64,000 nt of DNA from Coprothermobacteraceae bacterium (GCA_013178255.1 JABLWY010000001.1:177501-241500); one strand, 5' to 3'. Shown: positions 36,316 to 45,264, counted from the stretch's first letter. Made by a program: numbers and translations. Notes: generated from the letters alone by a model not told the origin.

Positions 36316-36351
36316 GGCCTGCTTACAATTGTTGACAGGGGGTGTCTGGCT

Positions 36352-36724
36352 GTGGAATGGAAGAGATATCTAATAGAGATAGGTATGGGCGTAGAGCAGC
36401 ATGGGCGTAGAGCAGCATGGGCAAGATCCTACCCGTGCCGCTGAGAAGGCCGTCAGAGATGCGGTGATGAGGGTGTGCATCCCTGGGTTGCGGGAGATAT
36501 TTGGGCAGCCCTCGATCAAGCTTACTGTCCATGTGGGTGTGTCTGATGCTGAGAGCGTCGATGTGGATAGGCTGAAGGGAGCGCTACCGCTGCCGCTAGA
36601 GGCTGAGTTCGTCGTGGAAGAAGGCGGGCTAAAGACAAAGGGCATTGCTATGCCTGAACTGGGCGACACCAATGACCAAATGTACGTTGCGGTGGCTGCC
36701 ATCACTGTGTGGGTGCAAGTGTGA
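36352..36724 (+). pseudogene. Lin0512-family small protein gene, frameshifted by a 16-bp tandem duplication
   Basis: From GTG 36352 (GGGGGTG 8 nt upstream) the frame reads VEWKRYLIEIGMGVEQHG and then runs out of phase; the rest, QDPTRAAEKAVRDAVMRV onward to 36724, continues in the +1 frame. A 16-bp unit is present twice at 36385-36416. Removing one copy gives a 118-residue protein resembling the Lin0512 family, small conserved proteins of unknown function. The downstream frame by itself has an internal ATG (36401) but no proper ribosome-binding site. The lesion is the same kind as in the amylopullulanase gene. A weak hairpin follows. Confidence 0.8.
36385..36422 (+). repeat. 16-bp tandem duplication (2.4 copies) causing a +1 frameshift
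   Basis: ATGGGCGTAGAGCAGC at 36385-36400 and 36401-36416, followed by a partial ATGGGC (36417-36422). The single-copy ancestor would have had ATGGGC 16 bp apart, a 6-bp microhomology suited to replication slippage. Confidence 0.95.
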
Positions 36725-36734
36725 TCACTTAACA

Positions 36735-36751
36735 GCCCCTTAAAGCGGGGC
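36735..36751 (+). terminator. Weak hairpin after the Lin0512 gene
   Basis: GCCCC and GGGGC with a 7-nt loop, followed by ATCTTGCTT. Short stem and poor T-run. Confidence 0.35.
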
Positions 36752-36797
36752 ATCTTGCTTAGAGGTTGCCCAAACCTTAGAATGTTATTATGAGTAA

Positions 36798-36868
36798 CTC
36801 CTGTGTAATCCCCCTAATAGGGTGGGGGAGTCTCTACCTGCAGACCGTAAATCTGCAGACCACAGGGG
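36798..36868 (+). promoter_or_regulatory. Purine riboswitch aptamer, guanine type
   Basis: Upstream of the AzgA permease gene. P1 CTCCTGTG/CACAGGGG; junction TAAT; P2 CCCCC/GGGGG with loop containing the GG used in the loop-loop contact; J2/3 AGTCTCTACC; P3 CTGCAGA/TCTGCAG with loop CCGTAAA, identical to the Bacillus xpt aptamer. The specificity position after P3 (A-C-C-A, 36859-36862) has C, expected for guanine or hypoxanthine. The usual A21-U75 pair seems replaced by G (36805) and C (36861), a compensated change. Alignment by eye. Confidence 0.88.
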
Positions 36869-36983
36869 TGAAGAAACGCCTGTCTTTTGAGGCTGATTCT
36901 TCACCTCCAGTGGTCACATCACTGGAGGGCTGACTGGGTGGCACTTAGTAAGATCCCCATTTGGCTCTCCTCCATTAAGGAGG
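36867..36983 (+). promoter_or_regulatory. Expression platform of the riboswitch and SD-masking hairpin
   Basis: After the aptamer, GGTGAAGAA and TTCTTCACC form a long stem, CTCCAGTG and CACTGGAG form a second one, and CCTCC (36969-36973) pairs with the ribosome-binding site GGAGG (36979-36983) across ATTAA. The last hairpin could mask translation of AzgA. Which structures compete with P1 is not resolved by eye. Confidence 0.55.
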
Positions 36984-36993
36984 GTGATTCTCT

Positions 36994-38325
36994 GTGATCA
37001 AGTGGTTGGAGCGTCATTTTGAGTTTGACCGCCGGGGCGCCAATTGGACTGACGAAATCATTGCTGGCGTTACCACGTTCATTACCATGGCTTACATCTT
37101 GTTCGTCAACCCCAACATTTTGGGCGCGGCCGGCATGCCTAAGGGCGCAGTATTGATGGCTACCGCCGTGGGCGCCGGCATTGCCACTGTGATGATGGGC
37201 TTGTATGCCAAGCTGCCTTTTGCGTTGGCACCTGGCATGGGCCTCAACGCCTACTTTGCCTACTCGGTGTGCTTGGGACTTGGCTTACCGTGGCAAGTGG
37301 CTTTGGGCGCTGTTTTCATTGATGGCGTCATATTCCTGCTGCTGTCTGTAACGCCTGTTAGGCGCTGGATTCTGGAGGCCATACCCCTGGGCATCAAGTT
37401 GGGTGCTTCGGTGGGCATAGGTTTGTTCATTGCCCTAATTGGTATGGTCAACGCCGGCATTGTGGTGAAGAACGAAGCCACCATGGTGGGCTTGGGTAAC
37501 CTGCGCAGCCCTGAGACGCTGCTCGCTATTGTGGGGTTAATCATCATGGTGGTGCTCATGGCCTTAAAGGTAAGGGGCAACATCCTCATAGGCATCATAG
37601 CTACTGCCATTTTAGGTTTGTTTGTGAAAGGCTCCTCAGGCGCACCTATCACAACGTTTGGGGGAAGCCTGGTGGCACTGCCTAACTGGGGTGAGCTGTC
37701 CCAAACCTTTGGTGCTATGGACGTCATGGGTGCTTTGCGCTGGGGATTAGTTTCTATTATCTTCACTTTCACCTTCGTGGATATGTTCGACACCATAGGT
37801 ACCATATCGGGGTTGGCTGCAAAGCTGGGCATCCTGAGGCCTGACGGCGGGTTTGATGGAGCAGACAAAGCGCTGATTACAGACGCTGTGGGCACCATGG
37901 TGGGCGCCGTATCTGGTACCTCTACGGTAACCACGTACATAGAGTCGGCCGCTGGCATCGCTGAGGGCGGTAAAACGGGTGCTACGGCCTTAGTAGCGGG
38001 CATTCTGTTCTTGCTGTCTTTGTTCCTGTGGCCTATGGCAGGTCTAGTCCCTGCTGTGGCCACGGCTCCTGCTCTCATAGTTGTGGGATTCTTGATGATG
38101 GAGCCCATAATGAAGATTGACTTCGCCAACTTCGAAGAGGCTATCCCCGCTTTCATAACTATAGTGACGATGCCCTTCACGTACAGCATAGCCAACGGGC
38201 TTATCTTCGGCATCCTCAGCTACGTGGTAATTAAGCTCCTCACTGGCAAAGTACGGCAGATACATCCTGTACTTGCCTCCCTGGCAGTCCTTTTTGTTGC
38301 CTACTTGGCCTACACTGTGCACTGA
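36994..38325 (+). CDS. AzgA-type NCS2 purine permease (adenine/guanine/hypoxanthine)
   Basis: A 443-residue transporter with about twelve or more membrane segments. The N terminus FEFDRRGANWTDEIIAGVTT and FITMAYILFVNPNILG, plus APGMGLNAYFAY, TFVDMFDTIGT and the GTSTVTTYIESAAG loop, are typical of the AzgA/PbuG/GhxP group, which import purine bases with protons. GTG 36994 lies 10 nt from a GGAGG that is part of a hairpin. The guanine-type riboswitch in its leader predicts expression when guanine or hypoxanthine is scarce. Ends at a terminator hairpin. Confidence 0.93.
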   Translation: MIKWLERHFEFDRRGANWTDEIIAGVTTFITMAYILFVNPNILGAAGMPKGAVLMATAVGAGIATVMMGLYAKLPFALAPGMGLNAYFAYSVCLGLGLPWQVALGAVFIDGVIFLLLSVTPVRRWILEAIPLGIKLGASVGIGLFIALIGMVNAGIVVKNEATMVGLGNLRSPETLLAIVGLIIMVVLMALKVRGNILIGIIATAILGLFVKGSSGAPITTFGGSLVALPNWGELSQTFGAMDVMGALRWGLVSIIFTFTFVDMFDTIGTISGLAAKLGILRPDGGFDGADKALITDAVGTMVGAVSGTSTVTTYIESAAGIAEGGKTGATALVAGILFLLSLFLWPMAGLVPAVATAPALIVVGFLMMEPIMKIDFANFEEAIPAFITIVTMPFTYSIANGLIFGILSYVVIKLLTGKVRQIHPVLASLAVLFVAYLAYTVH

Positions 38326-38348
38326 GCTTACGTGCTCCCCTCGCCCCT

Positions 38349-38376
38349 GGGCGCCTCTTCAAGGGGCGCCCCTTTT
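38349..38376 (+). terminator. Terminator of the purine permease gene
   Basis: GGGCGCC (38349-38355) pairs with GGCGCCC (38365-38371), followed by CTTTTG. Confidence 0.85.
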
Positions 38377-38422
38377 GTTCTGTGCTATACTAATCGTTAG
38401 TTAGAAAAAGGAGGTCTCATAG

Positions 38423-38647
38423 ATGCAGCACACTTTTGTAGTCGAGTTTTTCCCCAAGAACGAAGAGAAAACAGAACTTACAGAAAACGCTCTTAAACAG
38501 GCATATGTGGTAAACGTCAAGGAAGGCAAGATTCTGCTAGTCACTGTAAAGGCAGATTCCTACGAAGAAGGCCGGCAGAAGGCGGAAGCGTTGGGCCGTC
38601 TGGTCTTCGGTGACGGTTCCATAAGGGTGCGCCGCGCCAACATGTAA
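38423..38647 (+). CDS. Small conserved-looking hypothetical protein
   Basis: A 74-residue protein with a clear AAAGGAGG site before ATG 38423 and a TATACT upstream. Sequence QHTFVVEFFPKNEEKTELTE, a beta-hairpin-like middle (VKEGKILLVTVKADSYEEG) and a basic end RVRRANM. It looks like a small alpha/beta protein without signal peptide. I do not recognise the family. The stop codon is 3 nt before the start of the M28-like membrane protein gene, so the two are probably translated from one mRNA. Confidence 0.7.
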   Translation: MQHTFVVEFFPKNEEKTELTENALKQAYVVNVKEGKILLVTVKADSYEEGRQKAEALGRLVFGDGSIRVRRANM

Positions 38648-38650
38648 GCT

Positions 38651-39739
38651 GTGGAGTTTTACTCCCTAAAGAAGCAGCTGCAGGAACACGCTGTAAGGCC
38701 TGCAGGCTCTGAAAAAGTCAGAGCATTCTCGCAGAACTTGACAAGCTTGTTTTCCGGATACGAGTCTGAAGTGTTTGAATACTCCATGCCTGACAGCAGG
38801 GCGTGGAGTTGGGGTTCACTCATCTTGATGGTGCTAGCAGGCGTCGCTTGTATGTCGCATAAGCCATTCTTGTCTGTGCTGTTGGTAGCCCTTCCTGCTA
38901 TGCTGCTTCTGTGGGAAGAGAACGGTTTTCCACTTTGGTCCAAGCTCTTCAGTTTCGCCAAAGGAACAGGCGTGGTACTCAAGAAAGGCGAAGAACCCAA
39001 GGTGGTGCTGGTAGTCAATCTAGACAGCAGGCCTGTGAGCTTGTTCGATCGGTGGGATCCTGAAGGCAAACTGCGTATAAGCCTTTTAAATGCAGCACTC
39101 GTTGCCCTTGCTTTGGTCAGCTTCGCCAACTTCTACTTCCCGTGGGATTACTGGCAGTATGCGGGGGTGCTCTTGAGTATTCCGCCGCTGTTGATGCTGA
39201 CAGACTTGATTTTCCAAGGAGTTATAAAGGGGTACTATTCAGGCGCTTTGGACAATGGTTCTGGCGTGCTGTTGTGCAGGATGGTCAGCGACCTTGTAGG
39301 CGAACCCCACTGGATTCTGTTGGTGGACGGAGGGAACGTGGGAGGCCAGTGGGTATCAGCGTTTTTGCGCAAATACAAACCAAGCAAGCAAGTTCTATTC
39401 TTGGGTTTGGAACGCCCTGGCGCTGGTCACGTCTCTTTGGCAAGGCGCCACGGGCTGTGGACGGCGGTAAACGTACCGCGCTATCTGATGGAAGGTTTGC
39501 AGGGCGCAGGTGTGGGGCCTTTTGTGGATTACAGCTACCGCCGCAGCTTGGCTGCTTTGCTCAGTCTACGGGGTTACCCTGCCCTTGCTTTGGTGGGGCA
39601 TTTGGACAAAGAGAATATGGCGCTGCTGATCACGGACACGGTGGAGTGCATCAGGGACGATAACATAGAAGCTGCTGGGACTGTTGTGCTGAGGTTGGTG
39701 AGCTTACTTGAAGAACCCGAAAACAAGGGCGTGGATTGA
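38651..39739 (+). CDS. Degenerate M28-peptidase-like membrane protein
   Basis: A 362-residue protein starting at GTG 38651. Soluble segments resemble M28 aminopeptidases: HAVRPAGSEKVRAFSQNL, VVNLDSRPVS where active enzymes have HxDS, and SGALDNGSGV for the bridging-Asp motif GAxDNxSG. Two hydrophobic pairs (about 55-90 and 140-195) are inserted among them. The first His ligand is Asn, and the region where the catalytic Glu pair is expected reads VDGGNVGGQW, so metal-dependent catalysis seems lost. It may be a binding or scaffold protein. Overlaps the next gene by 32 nt. Confidence 0.6.
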   Translation: MEFYSLKKQLQEHAVRPAGSEKVRAFSQNLTSLFSGYESEVFEYSMPDSRAWSWGSLILMVLAGVACMSHKPFLSVLLVALPAMLLLWEENGFPLWSKLFSFAKGTGVVLKKGEEPKVVLVVNLDSRPVSLFDRWDPEGKLRISLLNAALVALALVSFANFYFPWDYWQYAGVLLSIPPLLMLTDLIFQGVIKGYYSGALDNGSGVLLCRMVSDLVGEPHWILLVDGGNVGGQWVSAFLRKYKPSKQVLFLGLERPGAGHVSLARRHGLWTAVNVPRYLMEGLQGAGVGPFVDYSYRRSLAALLSLRGYPALALVGHLDKENMALLITDTVECIRDDNIEAAGTVVLRLVSLLEEPENKGVD

Positions 39740-40919
39740 AGAACTTACGTTGATCACCATTGCGTTCTACCCGTGGTATGGTAGAGCGGCTGAGATAGTA
39801 TTTGGCAGGCGCTCTTATTGGTTTGATCTGCTTTACTTTGCTTGTGTGTTTGCCGTTGTAGATTACAGGCGCATTAAGTGGGACAAAGTGTCGCGCTTTG
39901 CCCCCTTCTTGCTTATCTTCCTATGGAGTGCTGCCCTCAACGTGGTGCCTTGGGTGATACTCAAGGAAAGCTTACGCCGCGTCATCTTTCCTTTTGGCGT
40001 GATGCTGTTCGCGTCGGCCGTGGATTGGGACTACGACAAACTCAGGAGGCTGATGATCTACATCACTGTGAGTGGCCTACTCATGGGCTTGGTAGCGGGT
40101 TATCAGTTCGTGTTTAAGATGGCGCCGCAGTCGGAGTGGCTGGACACGGAATTGGATACTGACAAGACCATTATCAGGGTGTGGTCTATTTTCTCCATAC
40201 CCACATACTACAGTTTGTTCTTAGACCTTTCCGTGCTGACGGCCTTGGGGCTGCTCATCACTGCTCAGCGATGGTGGGAGAGAGCACTTTGGGCTGCAAG
40301 CTTTGTCGCTTTCTTGGGTGCTCAGGTGCTTACCTACGCGCGCGGCGGCTTGCTGGCTACAGCTTTTGGCATCTTCGTGACGTTGGCTGTAGAGAATCTG
40401 TTGGTTGCTGCCGGGTTGGCCGGAGCAGCTGTGCTGAGTGCTTTCTTCGTGCCTGCCCTGCGTGACCGCTTTATGACCGCTTTTTCCTGGGCCTATGTGC
40501 AGGAGAGCTCTCAACCTGGCGGTAGGTTGTACCAATGGGGCAGAGCCTTGGAAAACGTTGGCATCTTGGGAGGCTTCAAGGGCTTAAAGCGCCTGCTAAT
40601 TGGTAGCGGGCCTGGTACCTTTGGAACCCAAGCTTCCATATCACTCGGGTTGAACGGATGGTTGCGTATCGACGGCATGTACTTCGCCCTATTGGCCGAA
40701 TACGGAGTTCTTGGTGTGGTTAGCTTTGTGTACTTCATCGTTAGCACGCTTCTGGAAGGCTTGAGAAACGTGCTAAGCCGCGGAAACCGCCACGAGCAGT
40801 TGCTGCTCAGCGCTGTGTTGGGTGCGGTAGCTGCGTGGGCTTTCCACGGGCTTTCCGATAACGCCTTCGACTATTTCTATCTGCTCCCTTGGCTATTTTC
40901 TTACGCGGCCATTTTGTAA
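39708..40919 (+). CDS. O-antigen ligase/polymerase-like (Wzy_C) membrane protein
   Basis: A 403-residue protein with about ten membrane segments. The central LTYARGGLLATAFGIFVTLA followed by a long outer loop (from about 235 to 325) and more membrane segments is the layout of the O-antigen ligase/Wzy family, which join or polymerise polysaccharide at the outer face of the membrane. TTG 39708 is the probable start, 32 nt inside the upstream gene. The substrate is unknown; no glycosyltransferase genes are nearby. Confidence 0.75.
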   Translation: MKNPKTRAWIEELTLITIAFYPWYGRAAEIVFGRRSYWFDLLYFACVFAVVDYRRIKWDKVSRFAPFLLIFLWSAALNVVPWVILKESLRRVIFPFGVMLFASAVDWDYDKLRRLMIYITVSGLLMGLVAGYQFVFKMAPQSEWLDTELDTDKTIIRVWSIFSIPTYYSLFLDLSVLTALGLLITAQRWWERALWAASFVAFLGAQVLTYARGGLLATAFGIFVTLAVENLLVAAGLAGAAVLSAFFVPALRDRFMTAFSWAYVQESSQPGGRLYQWGRALENVGILGGFKGLKRLLIGSGPGTFGTQASISLGLNGWLRIDGMYFALLAEYGVLGVVSFVYFIVSTLLEGLRNVLSRGNRHEQLLLSAVLGAVAAWAFHGLSDNAFDYFYLLPWLFSYAAIL

Positions 40920-40987
40920 GGCCCTTTGGCGTCAAGTAAAATATGCATAGAGGCTGTCCTAATAAATTTCTGAGGAGGGATCGTGCT

Positions 40988-42976
40988 TTGAATGTGCATA
41001 GCTTGAAATTCCGCAGTGTACTGGCTTTGTCTCTTTTGATATTGCTCGCAGTGGGAGTCTTAGGTGGCGTGGTGAGCTACCTGACTTCCTCAGAGATGAA
41101 GTCGTTAGTGGATCAGCAGTTGCTGTCGCAAAGTAAGTCCCAGGCTGACGCTTTTTGGAACTATGTTAAGCAATACGGTAACTTGGCATCCTTTTTGGCC
41201 AATAACAATGGAGTGATATTGGCGAGCACTTCCACTGACGTCCTTGCGCAAAGCGAAGTAAGGCAGGTTTTTCAAGCAATCTTGATGCAATATCCCGACA
41301 TCATGAACGTGTACGTAGGGACAAAAGGTGGCCTCATGTTACTCGAGCCCATGCAGACGTTACCTGATGGCTACGACCCCACGACAAGGCCTTGGTACAC
41401 GGCAGCGATGGCTAACCCTACGCAATTTGTGCTTACTGAACCTTACGCTGACGCTTCGTCAGGTAAGACAATTGTCACGGTAGCGAAAGCTGTTTACGCT
41501 ATGGGTGACTACGTAGCAGTGGTGGGTATAGACTTCGACGTTACTGGCCTCATTGAACGTATGTTCGTAGGCTCTGATGGCTCCACCGAGTACGTCGCTA
41601 ACAGCGCTGGCCTTGTAGTGCTGCACAGTGATAGGACTAAGGTGGGTACGGACCTTTCCAAGGAAGCGTACTTCAAGGGTCTAAAGTCGGGTGCCACAAA
41701 AGGCAACAGTGTCACCTTCAGAGACGGTGGCTTAAGACAATATGCCGTTGCGAGCATGCTTCCCAACGGTTGGGTATTTGTCAAGGCCATGCCCACTTCT
41801 GTAGTGGAAGCGCCTGCAAAGAAAGCTGTTGGCGCGACCATAGCTGTAGCCCTGATTTCTTTAGTGCTAGTTGTAGCTATAGGGTACTTCGTCGTAGATG
41901 GTTTGATCGTGAAGCCCATACTGCATCTGAGAAAGGTAATAGGTGCTGTGGCTCAAGGCGACTTGACCGCGGAAGCGCAGCTGAGAACAAGAAGTGAGAT
42001 AGGCGAGATTGCCAGAGACATCAACAGCATGGTGCAGAACCTGAGGGGCATGATAGGTGTTGTGCGGCAGACCTCGGAGAAGGTTAACGGCACTGCAGCA
42101 GATTTAGCTGCGACGGCTCAAGAAACCAGTGCTTCGGTAGAAGAGCTCACCGCTCAAAGCACGGAGGTGGCTAGGAACACAGAGACAGCACTGGGTGCCA
42201 TAAGGGAGTTCGTAGGAGGCGTGGAGCAGATCTCCGCTGTAGCCCAAAGTGCTGCAGCCGGCGCCCAGGAATTGGCTGGTGAGTCTGCAAAAGTGAAGAT
42301 GCATGCTCAGGAAGGCGAGGCCAACGTTCAGAAGGTGACCCAAGTAGTAGAGAAGGCCACCAAGAACACAGAGGACACTGGCATGCTCATCAACAAGCTT
42401 GCGCAAGATGCGCAGTCCATAAGTGACATCGTGGAGACTATAGACCAAATAGCGGAACAGACAAACCTGCTGGCATTGAATGCGGCCATAGAAGCTGCAA
42501 GGGCGGGGGATGCAGGCCGCGGCTTTGCGGTGGTTGCTGACGAAATCCGCAAGCTTGCTGAAAAGAGCCAAGCTGCTACAGAACAGATCGCCGAAATACT
42601 GGGTGGCATACAGCGAAGCGCTGAGCTAGCGAGAGGTTCCATGCAGGAAACGCTAAGCGTGGTCACTGATGCTTATAGGAGTACCTTAGAAGTCTCGAAG
42701 AAGTTCAGACAGATAGCGGAGAGCATTAACCGCATAGCAGGGACGGCTGAGAACTTCGCTGCCGGCGCAGAAGAACTCAGTGCTTCTACCGAGGAGCTTA
42801 ACGCTGCTGCTGAAACAGCTATAAAGCCCATGGAGGAGATCACCTTGCAAGTGCAACAGATAAGCGAGGCTTTGAGGCAGCAGTCTCAGGCTGTGTATCA
42901 ACTTGCTCAAGCCAGCACCTCTATGGAGCAGTTGGCCGTTGACCTAGCTAGCGAAGTGCACAAGTTTAAGATGTAG
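40988..42976 (+). CDS. Methyl-accepting chemotaxis protein with dCache-like sensor
   Basis: A 662-residue chemoreceptor. First membrane segment at about 12-34, periplasmic-type dCache sensor at about 40-275 ([20 protein letters not shown]), second segment at about 285-310, HAMP about 310-365, then a long coiled-coil signalling domain with the conserved tip [19 protein letters not shown] followed by [18 protein letters not shown]. It would report small ligands to CheA/CheW. TTG 40988 is preferred, 8 nt after GAGGAGGG; the frame opens at 40943. A CheW-like gene is at 54204; no cheA is in the window. Confidence 0.95.
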   Translation: MNVHSLKFRSVLALSLLILLAVGVLGGVVSYLTSSEMKSLVDQQLLSQSKSQADAFWNYVKQYGNLASFLANNNGVILASTSTDVLAQSEVRQVFQAILMQYPDIMNVYVGTKGGLMLLEPMQTLPDGYDPTTRPWYTAAMANPTQFVLTEPYADASSGKTIVTVAKAVYAMGDYVAVVGIDFDVTGLIERMFVGSDGSTEYVANSAGLVVLHSDRTKVGTDLSKEAYFKGLKSGATKGNSVTFRDGGLRQYAVASMLPNGWVFVKAMPTSVVEAPAKKAVGATIAVALISLVLVVAIGYFVVDGLIVKPILHLRKVIGAVAQGDLTAEAQLRTRSEIGEIARDINSMVQNLRGMIGVVRQTSEKVNGTAADLAATAQETSASVEELTAQSTEVARNTETALGAIREFVGGVEQISAVAQSAAAGAQELAGESAKVKMHAQEGEANVQKVTQVVEKATKNTEDTGMLINKLAQDAQSISDIVETIDQIAEQTNLLALNAAIEAARAGDAGRGFAVVADEIRKLAEKSQAATEQIAEILGGIQRSAELARGSMQETLSVVTDAYRSTLEVSKKFRQIAESINRIAGTAENFAAGAEELSASTEELNAAAETAIKPMEEITLQVQQISEALRQQSQAVYQLAQASTSMEQLAVDLASEVHKFKM

Positions 42977-42983
42977 TTTGCGA

Positions 42984-43004
42984 GGGAGGCCTATACGGCC
43001 TCCC
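42984..43004 (+). terminator. Hairpin after the chemoreceptor gene
   Basis: GGGAGGCC-TATAC-GGCCTCCC, perfect 8-bp stem without a T-run, directly before the ribosome-binding site of the aldolase gene; attenuator or mRNA-stabilising element. Confidence 0.5.
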
Positions 43005-43015
43005 CGAGGAGGAAA

Positions 43016-43660
43016 ATGGCGTTGGAAGCGCAAGTCCATCGTGAAGCACTGTCTCGGATAATGAGCAGACTGTATAACAAGGGGCTGATCTCCGCATTCG
43101 GAGGTAATGCCAGCGTTAAGCTTCCTGATGGTACGGTGCTCATAACACCTTCGGGCCTAAACAAGGAAGAACTGAACCCTGAGGACTTGGTAATGATCTC
43201 CCCTGCTGGTGCGGTGCTTGAGTCAGAGAAGAAGCCTTCGAGCGAGCTGTGGACTCACTTGGCTGTTTACGGCGTCAGGCCTGATGTTACGGCTATCGTC
43301 CACGCTCACCCGCCTACCTTGGTAGGTTTGGTAAGCGGGGGGTTTGAGTTTGGTGTGTACACTCCAGAGCAGGTGGTACTGGTAGGAGAATTGGCGGTTT
43401 TGGATTTGCTCGTGGGAAAGGAACTAGCTCAGCATATCAGCAAGATTGCGGCCGATCACAAGGCTGTACTAGTAAAGAACCATGGGGTATTCTGCTGGGG
43501 GCGGTCCCTGACAGAAGCCTACGCCATTACAGAAATACTAGAGGAAGTGGCAAAAATGGTGGTGGCTTCTTATGCCGCGGGCTATCTCATGCAGCCCCTT
43601 AGCTATGAACAGCGAGAGCACATACTAACTACTTACAAACCGACCAACCCCAGCAGATAG
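43016..43660 (+). CDS. Class II aldolase/adducin family protein (sugar-phosphate aldolase or epimerase)
   Basis: A 214-residue zinc enzyme of the AraD/FucA fold. Conserved blocks: SAFGGNASVKLPDGTVLITP, LNKEELNPEDLVMIS, KKPSSELWTHL, the zinc-binding IVHAHPPTLV, and LVKNHGVFCWG. Likely reactions are L-fuculose-1-phosphate or related aldol cleavage, 5-deoxy-sugar salvage or L-ribulose-5-phosphate epimerisation; the sequence alone does not decide. ATG 43016 follows CGAGGAGGAAA. It may be cotranscribed with the chemoreceptor across a hairpin. Confidence 0.88.
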   Translation: MALEAQVHREALSRIMSRLYNKGLISAFGGNASVKLPDGTVLITPSGLNKEELNPEDLVMISPAGAVLESEKKPSSELWTHLAVYGVRPDVTAIVHAHPPTLVGLVSGGFEFGVYTPEQVVLVGELAVLDLLVGKELAQHISKIAADHKAVLVKNHGVFCWGRSLTEAYAITEILEEVAKMVVASYAAGYLMQPLSYEQREHILTTYKPTNPSR

Positions 43661-43707
43661 TAGTCAGCCCTTATCCCAACGGTTTTACAATAAAAGTGTG
43701 AGGTGGG

Positions 43708-45264
43708 ATGGTGTTTAGGGGCAGGCGTGTCGCTTTTTGGTTGATAGTACTTGTATTGGTCATATTGGTCGGTGCTACGGTCATGTACCTATTGCCCGAG
43801 CACAGGGTGCTCACCTACGTCTTGCCCGCCGATGCGTTGAACTTAGATCCCCTGAAAGCCGACGACACTCATTCGTGGAAGGTCGTAACGCAGATATACG
43901 AGGGGCTAACGAAGTTCAGGCCTAACTCCACAAAGGTGGAGTTCAACTTAGCCAAAGACGTAGAAGTCAGTGACGATGGGCTTGCTTATACCTTCTACCT
44001 GCAGCGCAACGTGCAGTTTCAAGACTGCACACCCTTCAACGCCGATGCAGTGGTCTGGAACGTGGAGAGGGCGCTAAAGCTTAGACAAGATTATTACTAT
44101 GCTGACCTTGTATGGGGCAACGTCAAGTCTGTAGAGAAGATAGGCGACTACGTAGTTCGGATATGGCTGCACCACCCAGACCCCGGTTTTCTAGTGAACT
44201 TGGCGCTGCCCTTGGGTGGCAGCATGGTTTCTCCCAACGCGAAGGATCCCTCAAAGGATCCCGTTGGAACGGGCCCTTACAGGCTGAAAAGCTGGAGCAA
44301 AGGAAAATCCATGGTATTAGAGCTTAACCCCAATTGGTGGCAGAGGGGTTTGAATGCTCCTTATTTCAGGCAAATCAGGTTCGTGGTAGAAAGCGAGCCT
44401 GAGAAAGCCTTTTCCATGATTAAGAGCGGAAAAGCGGACATACTTGGTTATGTATCGCCTGCACAGCTACCTGAGTTGTACAAACAACCCGAACTAGAAG
44501 TAGTGACCTTTTCTGGGCTCATGACATCGTATATTGGCTTCAACACAAAGTCGCCAAGACTCGCAGATGTGAGGGTCAGGGAAGCATTAAGCCTACTCTT
44601 GGACCGAAACGTAATAGTCGACCACACTTATAAAGGCACTGCAGTAGTAGCCACCGGCCCTTTGCCTTTACTACTGGACCACGAGATAGGATGCAGGGGC
44701 ATTGCCTCGAATCCCAACAAGGCTGTGGAGATCCTTAGCAGCCTTGGTTTTACCAAGGAAAAACCGTTGAGAATCGTGTTGGAAATACCCTTGGAGCCTA
44801 GGCCTTATATGTCCATGGGTGGACGTGTGCTGGGAGAAGACATTAAGAAACAACTCGAAGCATCGGGATTAGTAAAAGTGCAAGTGCTCTATACACCTGT
44901 GGACCAAATGATCGCAGACTTACGCCAAGGGCTACCTGATGCTTTTCTCTTAGGTTGGGGCAGTGACAATGCCCAGGTAGATAACTTCTTAAGGCCCCTA
45001 TTTTACAGTACGAGCCCACTGAACTTCTTTAGGTATAGCAGCAAGGAGGTCGACAGTTACTTGGACCAAGCTCTTTGGGCTGCTGACCCTATGCGCAGAA
45101 GAGCTCTATATAAGCTGGCGTGCGACAAGATAATGGAAGACGTACCTGCGGTGTTCTTGGCTTATCCGTACTCGTATAGGGTAGTCCACGTGGGTTTGAG
45201 CGGTTTCAACGCCAACGCTCTCGAAATCGAGTACCTGTGGATGGTAAAGCCGTCAAGGTTATAA
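43708..45264 (+). CDS. Family 5 (peptide/nickel-type) ABC solute-binding protein, membrane-anchored
   Basis: A 518-residue binding protein. A hydrophobic N-terminal segment (about 8-29) has no lipobox Cys and looks like an uncleaved anchor. Family motifs: LDPLKADDTHSWKVVTQIYE, LAYTFYLQRNVQFQDCTPF, DPVGTGPYRLKSW, and LLLDRNVIVDH. These proteins usually deliver oligopeptides to Opp/Dpp permeases, which are not in the window. ATG 43708 follows GAGGTGGG and a TACAAT -10. The next gene's possible -10 overlaps its stop codon. Confidence 0.92.
   Translation: MVFRGRRVAFWLIVLVLVILVGATVMYLLPEHRVLTYVLPADALNLDPLKADDTHSWKVVTQIYEGLTKFRPNSTKVEFNLAKDVEVSDDGLAYTFYLQRNVQFQDCTPFNADAVVWNVERALKLRQDYYYADLVWGNVKSVEKIGDYVVRIWLHHPDPGFLVNLALPLGGSMVSPNAKDPSKDPVGTGPYRLKSWSKGKSMVLELNPNWWQRGLNAPYFRQIRFVVESEPEKAFSMIKSGKADILGYVSPAQLPELYKQPELEVVTFSGLMTSYIGFNTKSPRLADVRVREALSLLLDRNVIVDHTYKGTAVVATGPLPLLLDHEIGCRGIASNPNKAVEILSSLGFTKEKPLRIVLEIPLEPRPYMSMGGRVLGEDIKKQLEASGLVKVQVLYTPVDQMIADLRQGLPDAFLLGWGSDNAQVDNFLRPLFYSTSPLNFFRYSSKEVDSYLDQALWAADPMRRRALYKLACDKIMEDVPAVFLAYPYSYRVVHVGLSGFNANALEIEYLWMVKPSRL

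Noticed and set aside
37260-38213. 317-codon minus-strand frame inside azgA
   Set aside because: Composition is the reverse image of a membrane protein (Met/Thr/Pro rich); azgA is unambiguous.
42984-43004. Intrinsic terminator after the chemoreceptor gene
   Set aside because: The stem is strong but no T-run follows; listed as a hairpin with low confidence only.
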